Origin: DASSUW01 sp035706585 | GTDB taxonomy: Bacteria; Actinomycetota; Thermoleophilia; Solirubrobacterales; Solirubrobacteraceae | Direction: 5' to 3' | Assembly (NCBI GenBank): GCA_035706585.1 | Contig: DASSUW010000425.1 | Location: 1-6,526, forward strand | DNA: 6,526 bases | In this document: piece by piece, positions 1-5,573 of the stretch | How the letters are laid out: every line of letters starts with the position of its first letter | How positions within the stretch are numbered: position 1 is the first letter of the stretch | Position numbers and translations under genes: made by a program | The notes under the pieces: generated by a model | What the model was told of the DNA's origin: nothing | Databases searched by the model: none | Seen by the model: the letters and a program-made list of their open reading frames with translations, nothing else

Positions 1-839
1 GGCGCCACCGGCTCAGGCGGCGGCGGCGCGACCGGCTGCGGCACGGTCTGGGGGCCGGCTTCCGCCCAGGCGCCCGGCCCGACGTCCTGGTACTCGTCCT
101 CGTCGACGACCGCCTCCTCGCGGGCCGCAACAGGCGCGGCCGCCGGTGGCGGGGCCGGCGCGGGCGCCGGCTCGGCCGCCTGCTGCGCTTCGCCGGCCTG
201 GCGCACCGCCTCCGCACCGCCCGGGTTCAGCTGCGCGGCGACGTCGAGCAGCGACATGTGCACGGGCAGGGTCAGCTCGGACTTGGTCTCCGACCCGGTC
301 GCGGTCAGCCGCCGCTCCTCGTCCACGAGCTCGAGGTCGCGCAGCAGCGCCAGGTACCGCTCGCCCTGGATCTCCAACGTGTTCTCGTTGTCCCAGCCCG
401 CCCGGCCCAGGTAGCTGAGCGCGCGCCCGAAGTCGAGCATCGCGATCCGGGCGCCCGGGCTCGACGCGAGCAGGCTCAGGGAGATCGCCAGCCCGTGGTA
501 GATGCTGTCCGTCATGTGCTTCTCGCGCAGCTGGCGGCGGAGCCACTCGGCCTGGCCGGGCGAGACGTCGAACGGCTGCGCCGCGTCGCCCGCACGGATG
601 TAGCGCCGGCCGATCTCGGTCAGCTCGACGACCCCGCGATCCTCCTTGCACAGCCCCGCCGCGCGGGCGAACGAGATGAACTGCCGCGTGCGTCCCAGCG
701 CGTTCTCCAGGTCCGGTGGGTAGAGGTCCTCGACCGCGAACTCGGTGACGAACTCGTCGAGCCGCATGCGCTCGCGCTCGTCGATCGCGCGCAGGAGCCC
801 GTGGCTGTCTCCGAGGCGGGGAGCGGGGATGGGGCGCAT
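1..839 (-). CDS. Unknown protein with two probable winged-helix modules and a Pro/Ala-rich acidic tail (3' end off window)
   Basis: 279 residues are visible with no stop before the window edge. I do not recognise the family. Residues about 22-85 (ending TEIGRRYIRAGD) and about 112-182 (containing GERYLALLRDLELVDEERRLTATG) each look like a winged-helix unit: helices followed by a short 'LTEIG' or 'RLTATG' beta-wing signature. A role in DNA binding or protein docking is therefore an inference. From about residue 205 the chain becomes Ala/Pro/Gln/Glu-rich with an acidic patch EEAVVDEDEY (241-250), which is probably disordered. There is no signal peptide or membrane segment, so it is likely cytoplasmic. 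The ATG at 839 has AGGG eight bases upstream, and this frame has strong G/C third-position bias. The Arg/Ala-rich frame at 13-651 is its shadow. The gene follows the H1-like gene by 51 bases that form a long hairpin. It could be part of a larger scaffold protein, since the C-terminus is unseen. Confidence 0.75.
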   Translation of the reverse strand, partial: MRPIPAPRLGDSHGLLRAIDERERMRLDEFVTEFAVEDLYPPDLENALGRTRQFISFARAAGLCKEDRGVVELTEIGRRYIRAGDAAQPFDVSPGQAEWLRRQLREKHMTDSIYHGLAISLSLLASSPGARIAMLDFGRALSYLGRAGWDNENTLEIQGERYLALLRDLELVDEERRLTATGSETKSELTLPVHMSLLDVAAQLNPGGAEAVRQAGEAQQAAEPAPAPAPPPAAAPVAAREEAVVDEDEYQDVGPGAWAEAGPQTVPQPVAPPPPEPVA

Positions 840-885
840 GGCCCGGACCCTAACCGCGCCCCGCGCGCGCGGTCCAGTCCGGGCC
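840..885 (-). promoter_or_regulatory. Long nested inverted repeat between the H1-like gene and the winged-helix gene
   Basis: The outer arms GGCCCGGAC (840-848) and GTCCGGGCC (877-885) are perfect 9-base complements. Nested inside, ACCGCGC (853-859) and GCGCGGT (867-873) form a further 7-bp stem with a 7-base loop. Only a small internal loop (849-852 opposite 874-876) interrupts the structure. The element fills most of the 51-base gap. Its left arm ends on the base before the ATG of the downstream gene, and the AGGG ribosome-binding site lies in the stem and internal loop. It could be a terminator for the H1-like gene, although no U-tract follows, or a hairpin that hides the ribosome-binding site of the next gene. 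Confidence 0.6.
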
Positions 886-890
886 GCGGT

Positions 891-1349
891 TCAGGTCTTC
901 TGGCTGCCCGAGGTCTTCGCGCCCGAGGCCTTGGTGCCCGCCGACTTGGCCGCCGCCTTGGTCGCCGCCGGCTTCTTCGCCGCCGCCGTCGCGCGGCTCG
1001 ACGACTTCGCGCCGGTCGACTTGGCCGCCTTCGCCGCCGCCTTCGTGCTGCGCGACGGCTTCGCCGCCGGCGGCTTCGTCGCGCCCGCGGGAGTCCGCGT
1101 GGGCGTCTTCGCGGTCGCGGACTTGTGCCCGCCCGGCGCACCCGGCTTCGGCGCCCCGACGGTCGACGGCGAGCCGGACGGCCGGCGCGCGGTTCCCGGC
1201 GTCGATCCCGCCGCCGGCGTGGCCGGCGTCGTCGGCGCAGCATCGCGCCGGTCGGCGCGCAAACGGCTTGCGAGCCCGGTGCCACGCGTGACCGCGTCGC
1301 GACCGAGCTCTACAGCCGTCTCGATGATGCTTTTCGGTTTGAGTGCCAT
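891..1349 (-). CDS. Histone-H1-like Lys/Ala/Pro/Ser/Thr-rich basic protein
   Basis: The 152-residue protein has a short N-terminal segment (residues 1-35) that can form an amphipathic helix, IIETAVELGRDAV being its core. A long low-complexity tail made of Ala, Lys, Pro, Ser, Thr and Gly follows. No Asp or Glu occurs after residue 36, while about 15 Lys and several Arg are spread from 54 onward, with SxKAAAK- and AAAKKPA-type units near 100-135. Such tails resemble eukaryotic H1 and the C-terminal tails of some bacterial nucleoid proteins and of the phasin PhaF, so nucleic-acid or polyanion binding is likely. No HU fold is present. I chose the ATG at 1349 because the in-frame GTG at 1367 overlaps the GGGGAG ribosome-binding site. 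The stop is TGA at 891-893. It sits 30 bases after the small unknown gene. The function is inferred only from composition. Confidence 0.8.
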   Translation of the reverse strand: MALKPKSIIETAVELGRDAVTRGTGLASRLRADRRDAAPTTPATPAAGSTPGTARRPSGSPSTVGAPKPGAPGGHKSATAKTPTRTPAGATKPPAAKPSRSTKAAAKAAKSTGAKSSSRATAAAKKPAATKAAAKSAGTKASGAKTSGSQKT

Positions 1350-1372
1350 GCGGGGGGTTCTCCCCACCCCGC
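1350..1372 (-). promoter_or_regulatory. Hairpin enclosing the ribosome-binding site of the H1-like gene
   Basis: In the leftward transcript GGGG-AGAA-CCCC forms a 4-bp stem with loop AGAA (plus-strand 1354-1365). It is extended across a 3-base bulge by GCGG (1369-1372) pairing with CCGC (1350-1353). The GGGGAG ribosome-binding site (1360-1365) lies in the 5' arm and loop, and the 3' arm ends on the base before ATG 1349. Folding would mask the site. The pairing is seen in the sequence; the regulatory role is inferred. Confidence 0.45.
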
Positions 1373-1379
1373 GTGGCGG

Positions 1380-1646
1380 CTACACGGCGAGGACCGGGGC
1401 GGGCATCACCGCGGCGTCGCCACAGGCAATGGCGAGCGCCTCAGAGGCGGAGATGTTCGTGAGGAACGTGCCATCGGTCAGCCGCAGCTCCCCCCAAGCG
1501 CGGCCCAGCGCCGGCTCGGAGGCGAATCCCAGCTCCAGCGCGCCCCCGAGAGGCTCCTGAGACCGCTCCCACGCAGCGAAGACCTCGTCCAGCACCTCAG
1601 GCGGGGGGCCGAAGGAGAGATCGTCGTTGGCGTGGAAGCTGGTCAT
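1380..1646 (-). CDS. Small conserved-looking protein of unknown function (88 aa)
   Basis: I do not recognise this 88-residue protein. It starts MTSFHANDDLSFGPPPEV, continues with a probable helix (VLDEVFAAWERSQEPL), and ends with a mixed segment containing GRAWGELRLTDGTFLTNIS and a Ala-rich C-terminus with a single Cys (ACGDAAV). There is no signal peptide or membrane segment. Starts at 1715 (ATG) and 1685 (GTG, with CAGGG upstream) are in frame. I prefer ATG 1646 because the codons just upstream (AGT, CGT, CCT CCT, ATA) are unlike the rest of this genome, whereas usage turns typical at 1646. The ribosome-binding site for 1646 is weak (GAG). It ends in TAG, 30 bases before the H1-like gene, so the two are probably cotranscribed. 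Being a true gene is likely but not certain. Confidence 0.6.
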   Translation of the reverse strand: MTSFHANDDLSFGPPPEVLDEVFAAWERSQEPLGGALELGFASEPALGRAWGELRLTDGTFLTNISASEALAIACGDAAVMPAPVLAV

Positions 1647-1698
1647 CAGGGCTATCTCGACAGGAGGGGCACGCTTGTCACTCACTTCATCGGCCCTG
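1647..1698 (-). promoter_or_regulatory. Inverted repeat ending at the start codon of the small unknown gene
   Basis: CAGGGC (1647-1652) and GCCCTG (1693-1698) are perfect 6-base complements separated by 40 bases. In the leftward RNA the 3' arm is the six bases directly before ATG 1646. Taken alone this is weak, since a 6-bp match over this distance is not rare in such DNA. It is listed because the next two genes downstream have the same arrangement. Confidence 0.3.
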
Positions 1699-1700
1699 CC

Positions 1701-1730
1701 GCAGACCCCATGCATGGGGTGCGGACCCCA
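1701..1730 (-). repeat. Tandem alternative hairpins: 16-bp palindrome overlapping a second stem
   Basis: ACCCCATGCATGGGGT (1705-1720) is a perfect 16-base palindrome. A second copy of ACCCCA at 1725-1730 means the central TGGGGT (1715-1720) can pair with either neighbour: 1705-1710 (loop TGCA) or 1725-1730 (loop GCGG). The two 6-bp stems exclude each other. The 10-base units GCAGACCCCA (1701-1710) and GCGGACCCCA (1721-1730) are direct repeats with one mismatch. The element lies 6 bases past the NlpC/P60 stop codon and upstream of the small unknown gene. A terminator, attenuator, RNA-processing site or protein-binding operator are all possible. Confidence 0.6.
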
Positions 1731-1736
1731 AGCCGC

Positions 1737-2480
1737 TTAAAGGCCGGCCGGATGGCGGGCCACGAAGCCCGCGTTCGAGCGCGTGGTGTTGCTCCAGCGC
1801 GAGCCGGTGACGCGCGAGTTGGAGGTGTCGAACCGCACGCCCGCGACGTACATGTAGACGTGGCCGTTGTTGGCGTAGATCGTGACCCACTTGCCCGGTC
1901 CCGGCTTGCCCCAGCTCATCAGCGGCCCGCTCGCCAGCGGCCCGCTGAGCAGCCCCGCGGCGGCGAGCGCGAACGAGACCGAGCCCGAACAGTCGTAGCC
2001 CGTGTCCAGCCACTTGCCGTGGCCGCCGCCCCACAGGTAGGGGGAGCGGGCGATCACGTTGCCGGCCTCGATGATCTGCTTGACCTCCTCCGGCGCCTCG
2101 AGCGGCGGAAGCGCGACCCCGTTGCCCAGCGCGACGGCCTTGGACGGATCGGCGTTGCGGACCGCGACGGCCTCGCGGCGCGTGCCGGCCGAGGCGGGAC
2201 CCTTCGGCTTCGGGCCGACGTCGGAGAGCCCCGGGTCGGTCACCGGCTCGTCCGCACCGCCGGCATTCCCGGCGACCGGCTCGACCACCTTCGGTCGCAG
2301 GTCCGGCAGCGGCGGAAGATCCGCCTTGGCCTGCTTCTTGGGCGCGGCCGCCGCCACGGCGCTCGTGTCGCCCTCGCGGCCGGTGGCCACGTAGGCGAGC
2401 ACGCCGATACCGGCGGCGGCGACGAGAAGAGCGAGCACGCCTCTCCGCATCCAGCGAGTATGGCGTCCTCGTCTAAGCAT
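1737..2480 (-). CDS. Membrane-anchored NlpC/P60-family peptidoglycan hydrolase
   Basis: The 247-residue protein has a basic N-terminus (RRGRHTRWMRR) followed by a hydrophobic segment at about 14-33, a signal anchor or signal peptide. A Pro/Lys-rich extracellular linker spans about 45-125. The C-terminal catalytic domain (about 130-247) carries the NlpC/P60 signature: YLWGGGHGKW, then YDCSGSVSFAL with the nucleophile Cys164, then NNGHVYMYV with the base His207, and FDTS downstream. The family cleaves stem peptides of peptidoglycan outside the membrane, typically D-Glu to diaminopimelate bonds. The C-terminus RHPAGL matches, from memory, homologues in Solirubrobacterales. There is no SH3, LysM or other wall-binding module. 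ATG 2480 follows the M15-like stop by 4 bases, indicating coupling; ATG 2450 is an alternative. The ribosome-binding site is weak, fitting translation by re-initiation. The substrate bond is inferred from the family. Confidence 0.88.
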   Translation of the reverse strand: MLRRGRHTRWMRRGVLALLVAAAGIGVLAYVATGREGDTSAVAAAAPKKQAKADLPPLPDLRPKVVEPVAGNAGGADEPVTDPGLSDVGPKPKGPASAGTRREAVAVRNADPSKAVALGNGVALPPLEAPEEVKQIIEAGNVIARSPYLWGGGHGKWLDTGYDCSGSVSFALAAAGLLSGPLASGPLMSWGKPGPGKWVTIYANNGHVYMYVAGVRFDTSNSRVTGSRWSNTTRSNAGFVARHPAGL

Positions 2481-2484
2481 CGAC

Positions 2485-3096
2485 TCAGCGGGCCGTCCAG
2501 AAGCTCGTGAGGCCCTTGGCGCCGCGCTTGGTCATCCCGATGTGGATGTGGTCCTGGTGGGCGGCGGTGCGGTCGAACCGCTTGCGCCTCTTGCCGTTGC
2601 GCTTGTAGCAGACGCTGTAGGGCCGGAACTCGGTCATCCCGATGCCCCAGTACCCGCAGTCCCAGATCAGCTCTTCCACGCCCATGCGGCGGGCGAGCGC
2701 CTGCGGGTTGCCGAGCCGGTCGGGGGCGAGCAGGAGGCGGAACAGCTTGTCGGCGGCGCGGCGGTCGGCGCGCTGCAGCGCGTCGAGGTGCCAGTCGATG
2801 GCGCGGTTCTCGGCGTGCAGCGACGCCGAGCGCTTGCCCCACTTCTCGCACCGGTAGGAGCCCCAGAACACGCCGCGGGTGTTGTCGCCGAGCCAGGTGG
2901 CGAGCGCCGTGATGCCGGCGTTGCGGCGGTTCTTGCACTTCGTCGCGCGGTCGTAGACGAAGTTCTCGATCGGGCTGTCGACAAGCGCGTCGGCGGGGTT
3001 GTGCTTCACCGGCGGGAGCGGGTTCGGAAGCTTGGGATAGGCATGCGCGCTCGGAGCGAGCAGCGCGAACAGGATCACAGGGAGAACGAATCGCAT
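2485..3096 (-). CDS. Secreted M15-like (D-Ala-D-Ala carboxypeptidase/endopeptidase type) zinc peptidase
   Basis: The 203-residue precursor begins with a signal peptide (MRFVLPVILFALLAPSAHA, likely cut after residue 19). The mature domain shows the metal-ligand pattern of LAS/M15 peptidases: SLHAENRAIDWH gives His94 and Asp101 (H-x6-D), and QDHIHIG gives His183 and His185, with Asp182 next to them. Four cysteines (54, 83, 147, 163) could form two disulfides, which suits an extracytoplasmic enzyme. M15 enzymes cut D-Ala-D-Ala or cross-bridge peptides of peptidoglycan; the exact activity here is inferred. The central region (FWGSYRCEKWGK, LIWDCGYWGIGM) is unlike classical VanX/VanY, so this may be a lineage-specific branch. 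The ATG at 3096 has AAGGGGGG directly before it, an unusually short spacing. It follows metB by 21 bases and precedes the NlpC/P60 gene by 4 bases. Confidence 0.72.
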   Translation of the reverse strand: MRFVLPVILFALLAPSAHAYPKLPNPLPPVKHNPADALVDSPIENFVYDRATKCKNRRNAGITALATWLGDNTRGVFWGSYRCEKWGKRSASLHAENRAIDWHLDALQRADRRAADKLFRLLLAPDRLGNPQALARRMGVEELIWDCGYWGIGMTEFRPYSVCYKRNGKRRKRFDRTAAHQDHIHIGMTKRGAKGLTSFWTAR

Positions 3097-3117
3097 CCCC
3101 CCTTGAATCGGACGCGC

Positions 3118-4191
3118 TTATACGGCCTTGAACGCCTGCGTCAGGTCCGCGACCAGGTCCTCGGCGGCCTCGATCCCGCAGCTCAGGCGCACGAGGTCGG
3201 GCGGCACGGCCGCCGCCGACCCCTCCACCGACTGGTGGGTCATCGCCTGCGGCACCTCGATCAGCGACTCGACGCCCCCGAGCGACTCGGCGAGCGAGAA
3301 GATCTCGCAGCGGGCGGCGATCTGCGTCGCGTCCGGGTGCCGGAACGAGACCATGCCCGAGAAGCCCGGCCAGCGGACGTCGTACGCGCCGTCGGCGGTG
3401 CTCAGCCATTCGCTGACGACGCGGGCATTCTCGCTGTGCGCCGCCATGCGCAGGTGCAGCGTCCGGATGCCGCGGTGCACGAGGAAGCAGTCGAGCGGTC
3501 CGGGCACCGCGCCGACGCTGTTCTGCACGAAGCGGATCGCGTCGTGCAGCTGCTGGTCTTGCACGATCGCCGCGCCGCCGACGGCGTCGCTGTGGCCGCC
3601 GAGGTACTTCGTGGTGGAGTGGACCACGATGTCGGCGCCGAGCTCGAGCGGCCGCTGGTACACGGGCGTCGCGAACGTGTTGTCGACCGCGACGAGCGCG
3701 TTGCGCTTACGGGCGATGATCTGCTCGATGTCGACGACGTTGAGCGTCGGGTTGGTCGGCGTCTCGACCCAGATCAGCTTCGTCTCGTCGGTCACGGCCG
3801 CGTCCAGCGCCGCCAGGTCGGTCTGGTCGACCATCGTGTAGTTCAGGCCCCAGTGGTTGAGCACCTTGTCGACGAGCCGGTAGGTGCCGCCGTAGAGGTC
3901 GTCGGGGATGACGATGTGGTCGCCGGCCGCGGCGGCCGCGGTGATCACGGCGTGCTCGGCGGCCATGCCGCTGGAGAACGCGCTCGCGACCCCGCCCTCG
4001 ATCTCCCCCAGCGCCCGCTCGAGCGCGGCCCGGGTCGGGTTGGCCGAGCGCGAGTAGTCGTAATCCTCGACGAACTCGCCGGGGCTCGGCTGCTTGTAGG
4101 TGGAGGCCTGGTGGATCGCGGGGACGACGCCGCCGTAGGACGGGTCGGGCTCGAGGCCCGCGTGGACGGCGCGGGTGGCGAAGCGCTTCAC
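3118..4191 (-). CDS. metB: Cystathionine gamma-synthase / gamma-lyase family PLP enzyme
   Basis: This 357-residue cytoplasmic enzyme belongs to the Cys/Met-metabolism fold-type I PLP family. Visible motifs are YDYSRSANPTR (Tyr46, Arg48, phosphate contacts from the neighbouring subunit), SSGMAA (73-78), DDLYGGTYRL (97-106), ETPTNPT (143-149), VDNTFATP with Asp170 to the pyridine nitrogen, and HSTTKYLGGHSD with the Schiff-base Lys195. SLAESLGGVESLIE (299-312) is the usual C-terminal signature. Synthase joins an activated homoserine to cysteine; lyase splits cystathionine to cysteine. Motifs do not separate them, and an adjacent cbs favours a lyase or bifunctional role. GTG 4191 overlaps the cbs TGA as GTGA, which fixes the start; the long open frame further upstream is antisense-free shadow of cbs. 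About 16 residues usual between the 'HP' and 'GFG' motifs are missing (DVRWPGFSGMVSF), making it shorter than the typical 380. Confidence 0.92.
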   Translation of the reverse strand: MKRFATRAVHAGLEPDPSYGGVVPAIHQASTYKQPSPGEFVEDYDYSRSANPTRAALERALGEIEGGVASAFSSGMAAEHAVITAAAAAGDHIVIPDDLYGGTYRLVDKVLNHWGLNYTMVDQTDLAALDAAVTDETKLIWVETPTNPTLNVVDIEQIIARKRNALVAVDNTFATPVYQRPLELGADIVVHSTTKYLGGHSDAVGGAAIVQDQQLHDAIRFVQNSVGAVPGPLDCFLVHRGIRTLHLRMAAHSENARVVSEWLSTADGAYDVRWPGFSGMVSFRHPDATQIAARCEIFSLAESLGGVESLIEVPQAMTHQSVEGSAAAVPPDLVRLSCGIEAAEDLVADLTQAFKAV

Positions 4192-5573
4192 GAGACGAGC
4201 GACTCGAGGAGGTCGGCGCGGGTGACGATCCCGACCGGCTTGCCCTGATCGGTCACGGTCAGGGCCTGCTGCTCGCCGCTGAGGAGCTCCACCGCCTCGC
4301 GTACGGGATCGCCCGTCGAGACCGCCGGGAACGGCGGCTCCATCACGTCGACGATGTCGCTGGACATGATCTGCGGATCCGACATCGCGCGCTTGAGCAG
4401 TCCGCGCTCGCCGACGCTCCCGACCACCGCCTCGCTGCCGGACACGACCGGCAGCTGGGACACCCGGTGCTCGTGCAGGAGGCTGATCGCGTCCTTGACC
4501 TTCTGGTGCGTCTGCACGGTCACGAACGGCGGGATCTCCCCAGCGGCGGTCTTGTCGCGCAGCACGTCGCCGACCGTGCGGTCGGTGCTGCGCTCCAGGA
4601 AGCCGTACTGGCTCATCCAGGCGTCGTTGAAGATCTTGGACAGGTAGGCGCGGCCGCCGTCCGGCAGGATCACGGCGATCATCGCGTTGCGGTCGTCGAT
4701 CTCGGAGGCCACCTGCAGCGCCGCGTGCACTGCGAGGCCGCAGCTGCCGCCCACCAGCAGGCCCTCGTCGGCGGCGAGCCGGCGCGTCGTGAGGAAGCTG
4801 TCCTTGTCGGAGACCGTCACGTAGCGGTCGACCACGGACGCGTCGAACGTCTGCGGCCAGAAGTCCTCGCCCACGCCCTCGACCAGGTACGGATGCACCT
4901 CGTCGTTGGAGTAGATCGAGCCGACGGGGTCGGCCCCGATCACCTCGATGGCGGGGTTCTGCTCGCGTAGGTACTTCGCGACGCCGGTGATCGTGCCGCC
5001 GGTGCCGACGCCGCAGACGAAGTGCGTGATCTTGCCTCCGCTCTGGCGCCACAGCTCGGGGCCGGTCGTGAGGTAGTGCGTCTCCGGGTTGGCGGGGTTC
5101 GCGTACTGGTTGGGCTGGAACGCGCCCGGGATCTCCTCGGTCAGCCGGTCGGCGACGCGGTAGTAGCTCTGCGGCGAGTCGGGCGCCACGTCGGTCGGCG
5201 CGACCACGACCTCGGCGCCGTACGCGCGCAGGAGGTCGATCTTCTCCTTGGACATCTTGTCCGGCATCACGGCGATCACGCGGTAGCCCTTGAGCCTGGC
5301 CGCGATCGCCAGCCCCGTGCCCGTGTTGCCGCTCGTCGGCTCGATGATCGTCCCGCCCGGTCGCAGCCGGCCGTCGCGTTCGGCGGCCTCGACGAGCCGC
5401 ATCGCGACGCGGTCCTTGATCGACCCACCGGGATTGAACGACTCGAGCTTCGCGACGATCTGGGGCGCGAGGCCGGCGCCGATGCGGCTCAGGCGCACGA
5501 GCGGGGTCTCACCGACGGTGTCGAGGATCGAGTCCTTGATGTCGGCCGTCTGGCCGGTCGCGGACGTGCTCAT
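4188..5573 (-). CDS. cbs: Cystathionine beta-synthase with C-terminal CBS-domain pair
   Basis: The 461-residue cytoplasmic PLP enzyme (fold type II) condenses serine, or O-acetylserine, with homocysteine to cystathionine. The catalytic domain (about 12-320) shows ETPLVRL (22-28), SFNPGGSIKDR with Schiff-base Lys53, the substrate loop EPTSGNTGTG (78-87), and the phosphate loop GVGTGGTITG (188-197). GGSCGLAV (275-282) and ILPDGGRAYLSK are usual family landmarks. Two CBS motifs follow (about 347-395 and 404-459), ending GIVTRADLLESL; in animal enzymes this pair senses S-adenosylmethionine, but no ligand is shown here. There is no N-terminal haem-binding extension. Length and domain order match actinobacterial Cbs. 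I chose ATG 5573 (MSTSATGQ) over in-frame GTG 5636 because the extension is not family-like. It leads the leftward run and overlaps metB by 4 bases. No good ribosome-binding site precedes the ATG. Confidence 0.93.
   Translation of the reverse strand: MSTSATGQTADIKDSILDTVGETPLVRLSRIGAGLAPQIVAKLESFNPGGSIKDRVAMRLVEAAERDGRLRPGGTIIEPTSGNTGTGLAIAARLKGYRVIAVMPDKMSKEKIDLLRAYGAEVVVAPTDVAPDSPQSYYRVADRLTEEIPGAFQPNQYANPANPETHYLTTGPELWRQSGGKITHFVCGVGTGGTITGVAKYLREQNPAIEVIGADPVGSIYSNDEVHPYLVEGVGEDFWPQTFDASVVDRYVTVSDKDSFLTTRRLAADEGLLVGGSCGLAVHAALQVASEIDDRNAMIAVILPDGGRAYLSKIFNDAWMSQYGFLERSTDRTVGDVLRDKTAAGEIPPFVTVQTHQKVKDAISLLHEHRVSQLPVVSGSEAVVGSVGERGLLKRAMSDPQIMSSDIVDVMEPPFPAVSTGDPVREAVELLSGEQQALTVTDQGKPVGIVTRADLLESLVS

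Noticed and set aside
930..1090. GC-rich near-repeats that might be a tandem repeat array
   Set aside because: They are the codons of the Ala/Lys-rich tail (GCC/GCG and AAG) without a fixed period.
258..2510. 750-residue plus-strand open frame across four leftward genes
   Set aside because: It is antisense to genes with clear domains and ribosome-binding sites, spans several gene boundaries, and its protein is Arg/Gly/Ala-rich with no motif; high GC removes stops.
2240..3409. 389-residue leftward frame across the metB end, the M15-like gene and the NlpC/P60 start
   Set aside because: Arg/Pro-rich shadow that overlaps three supported genes in another frame.
2542..4248. 568-residue plus-strand open frame opposite metB and the M15-like gene
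   Set aside because: Val/Arg/Asp-rich composition typical of the antisense of GC-rich coding DNA; no domain, and metB on the other strand is unmistakable.
4192..5052. Upstream extension of the metB frame to 644 residues
   Set aside because: The extra part is an alternative frame of cbs; family length and the GTGA overlap place the start at 4191.
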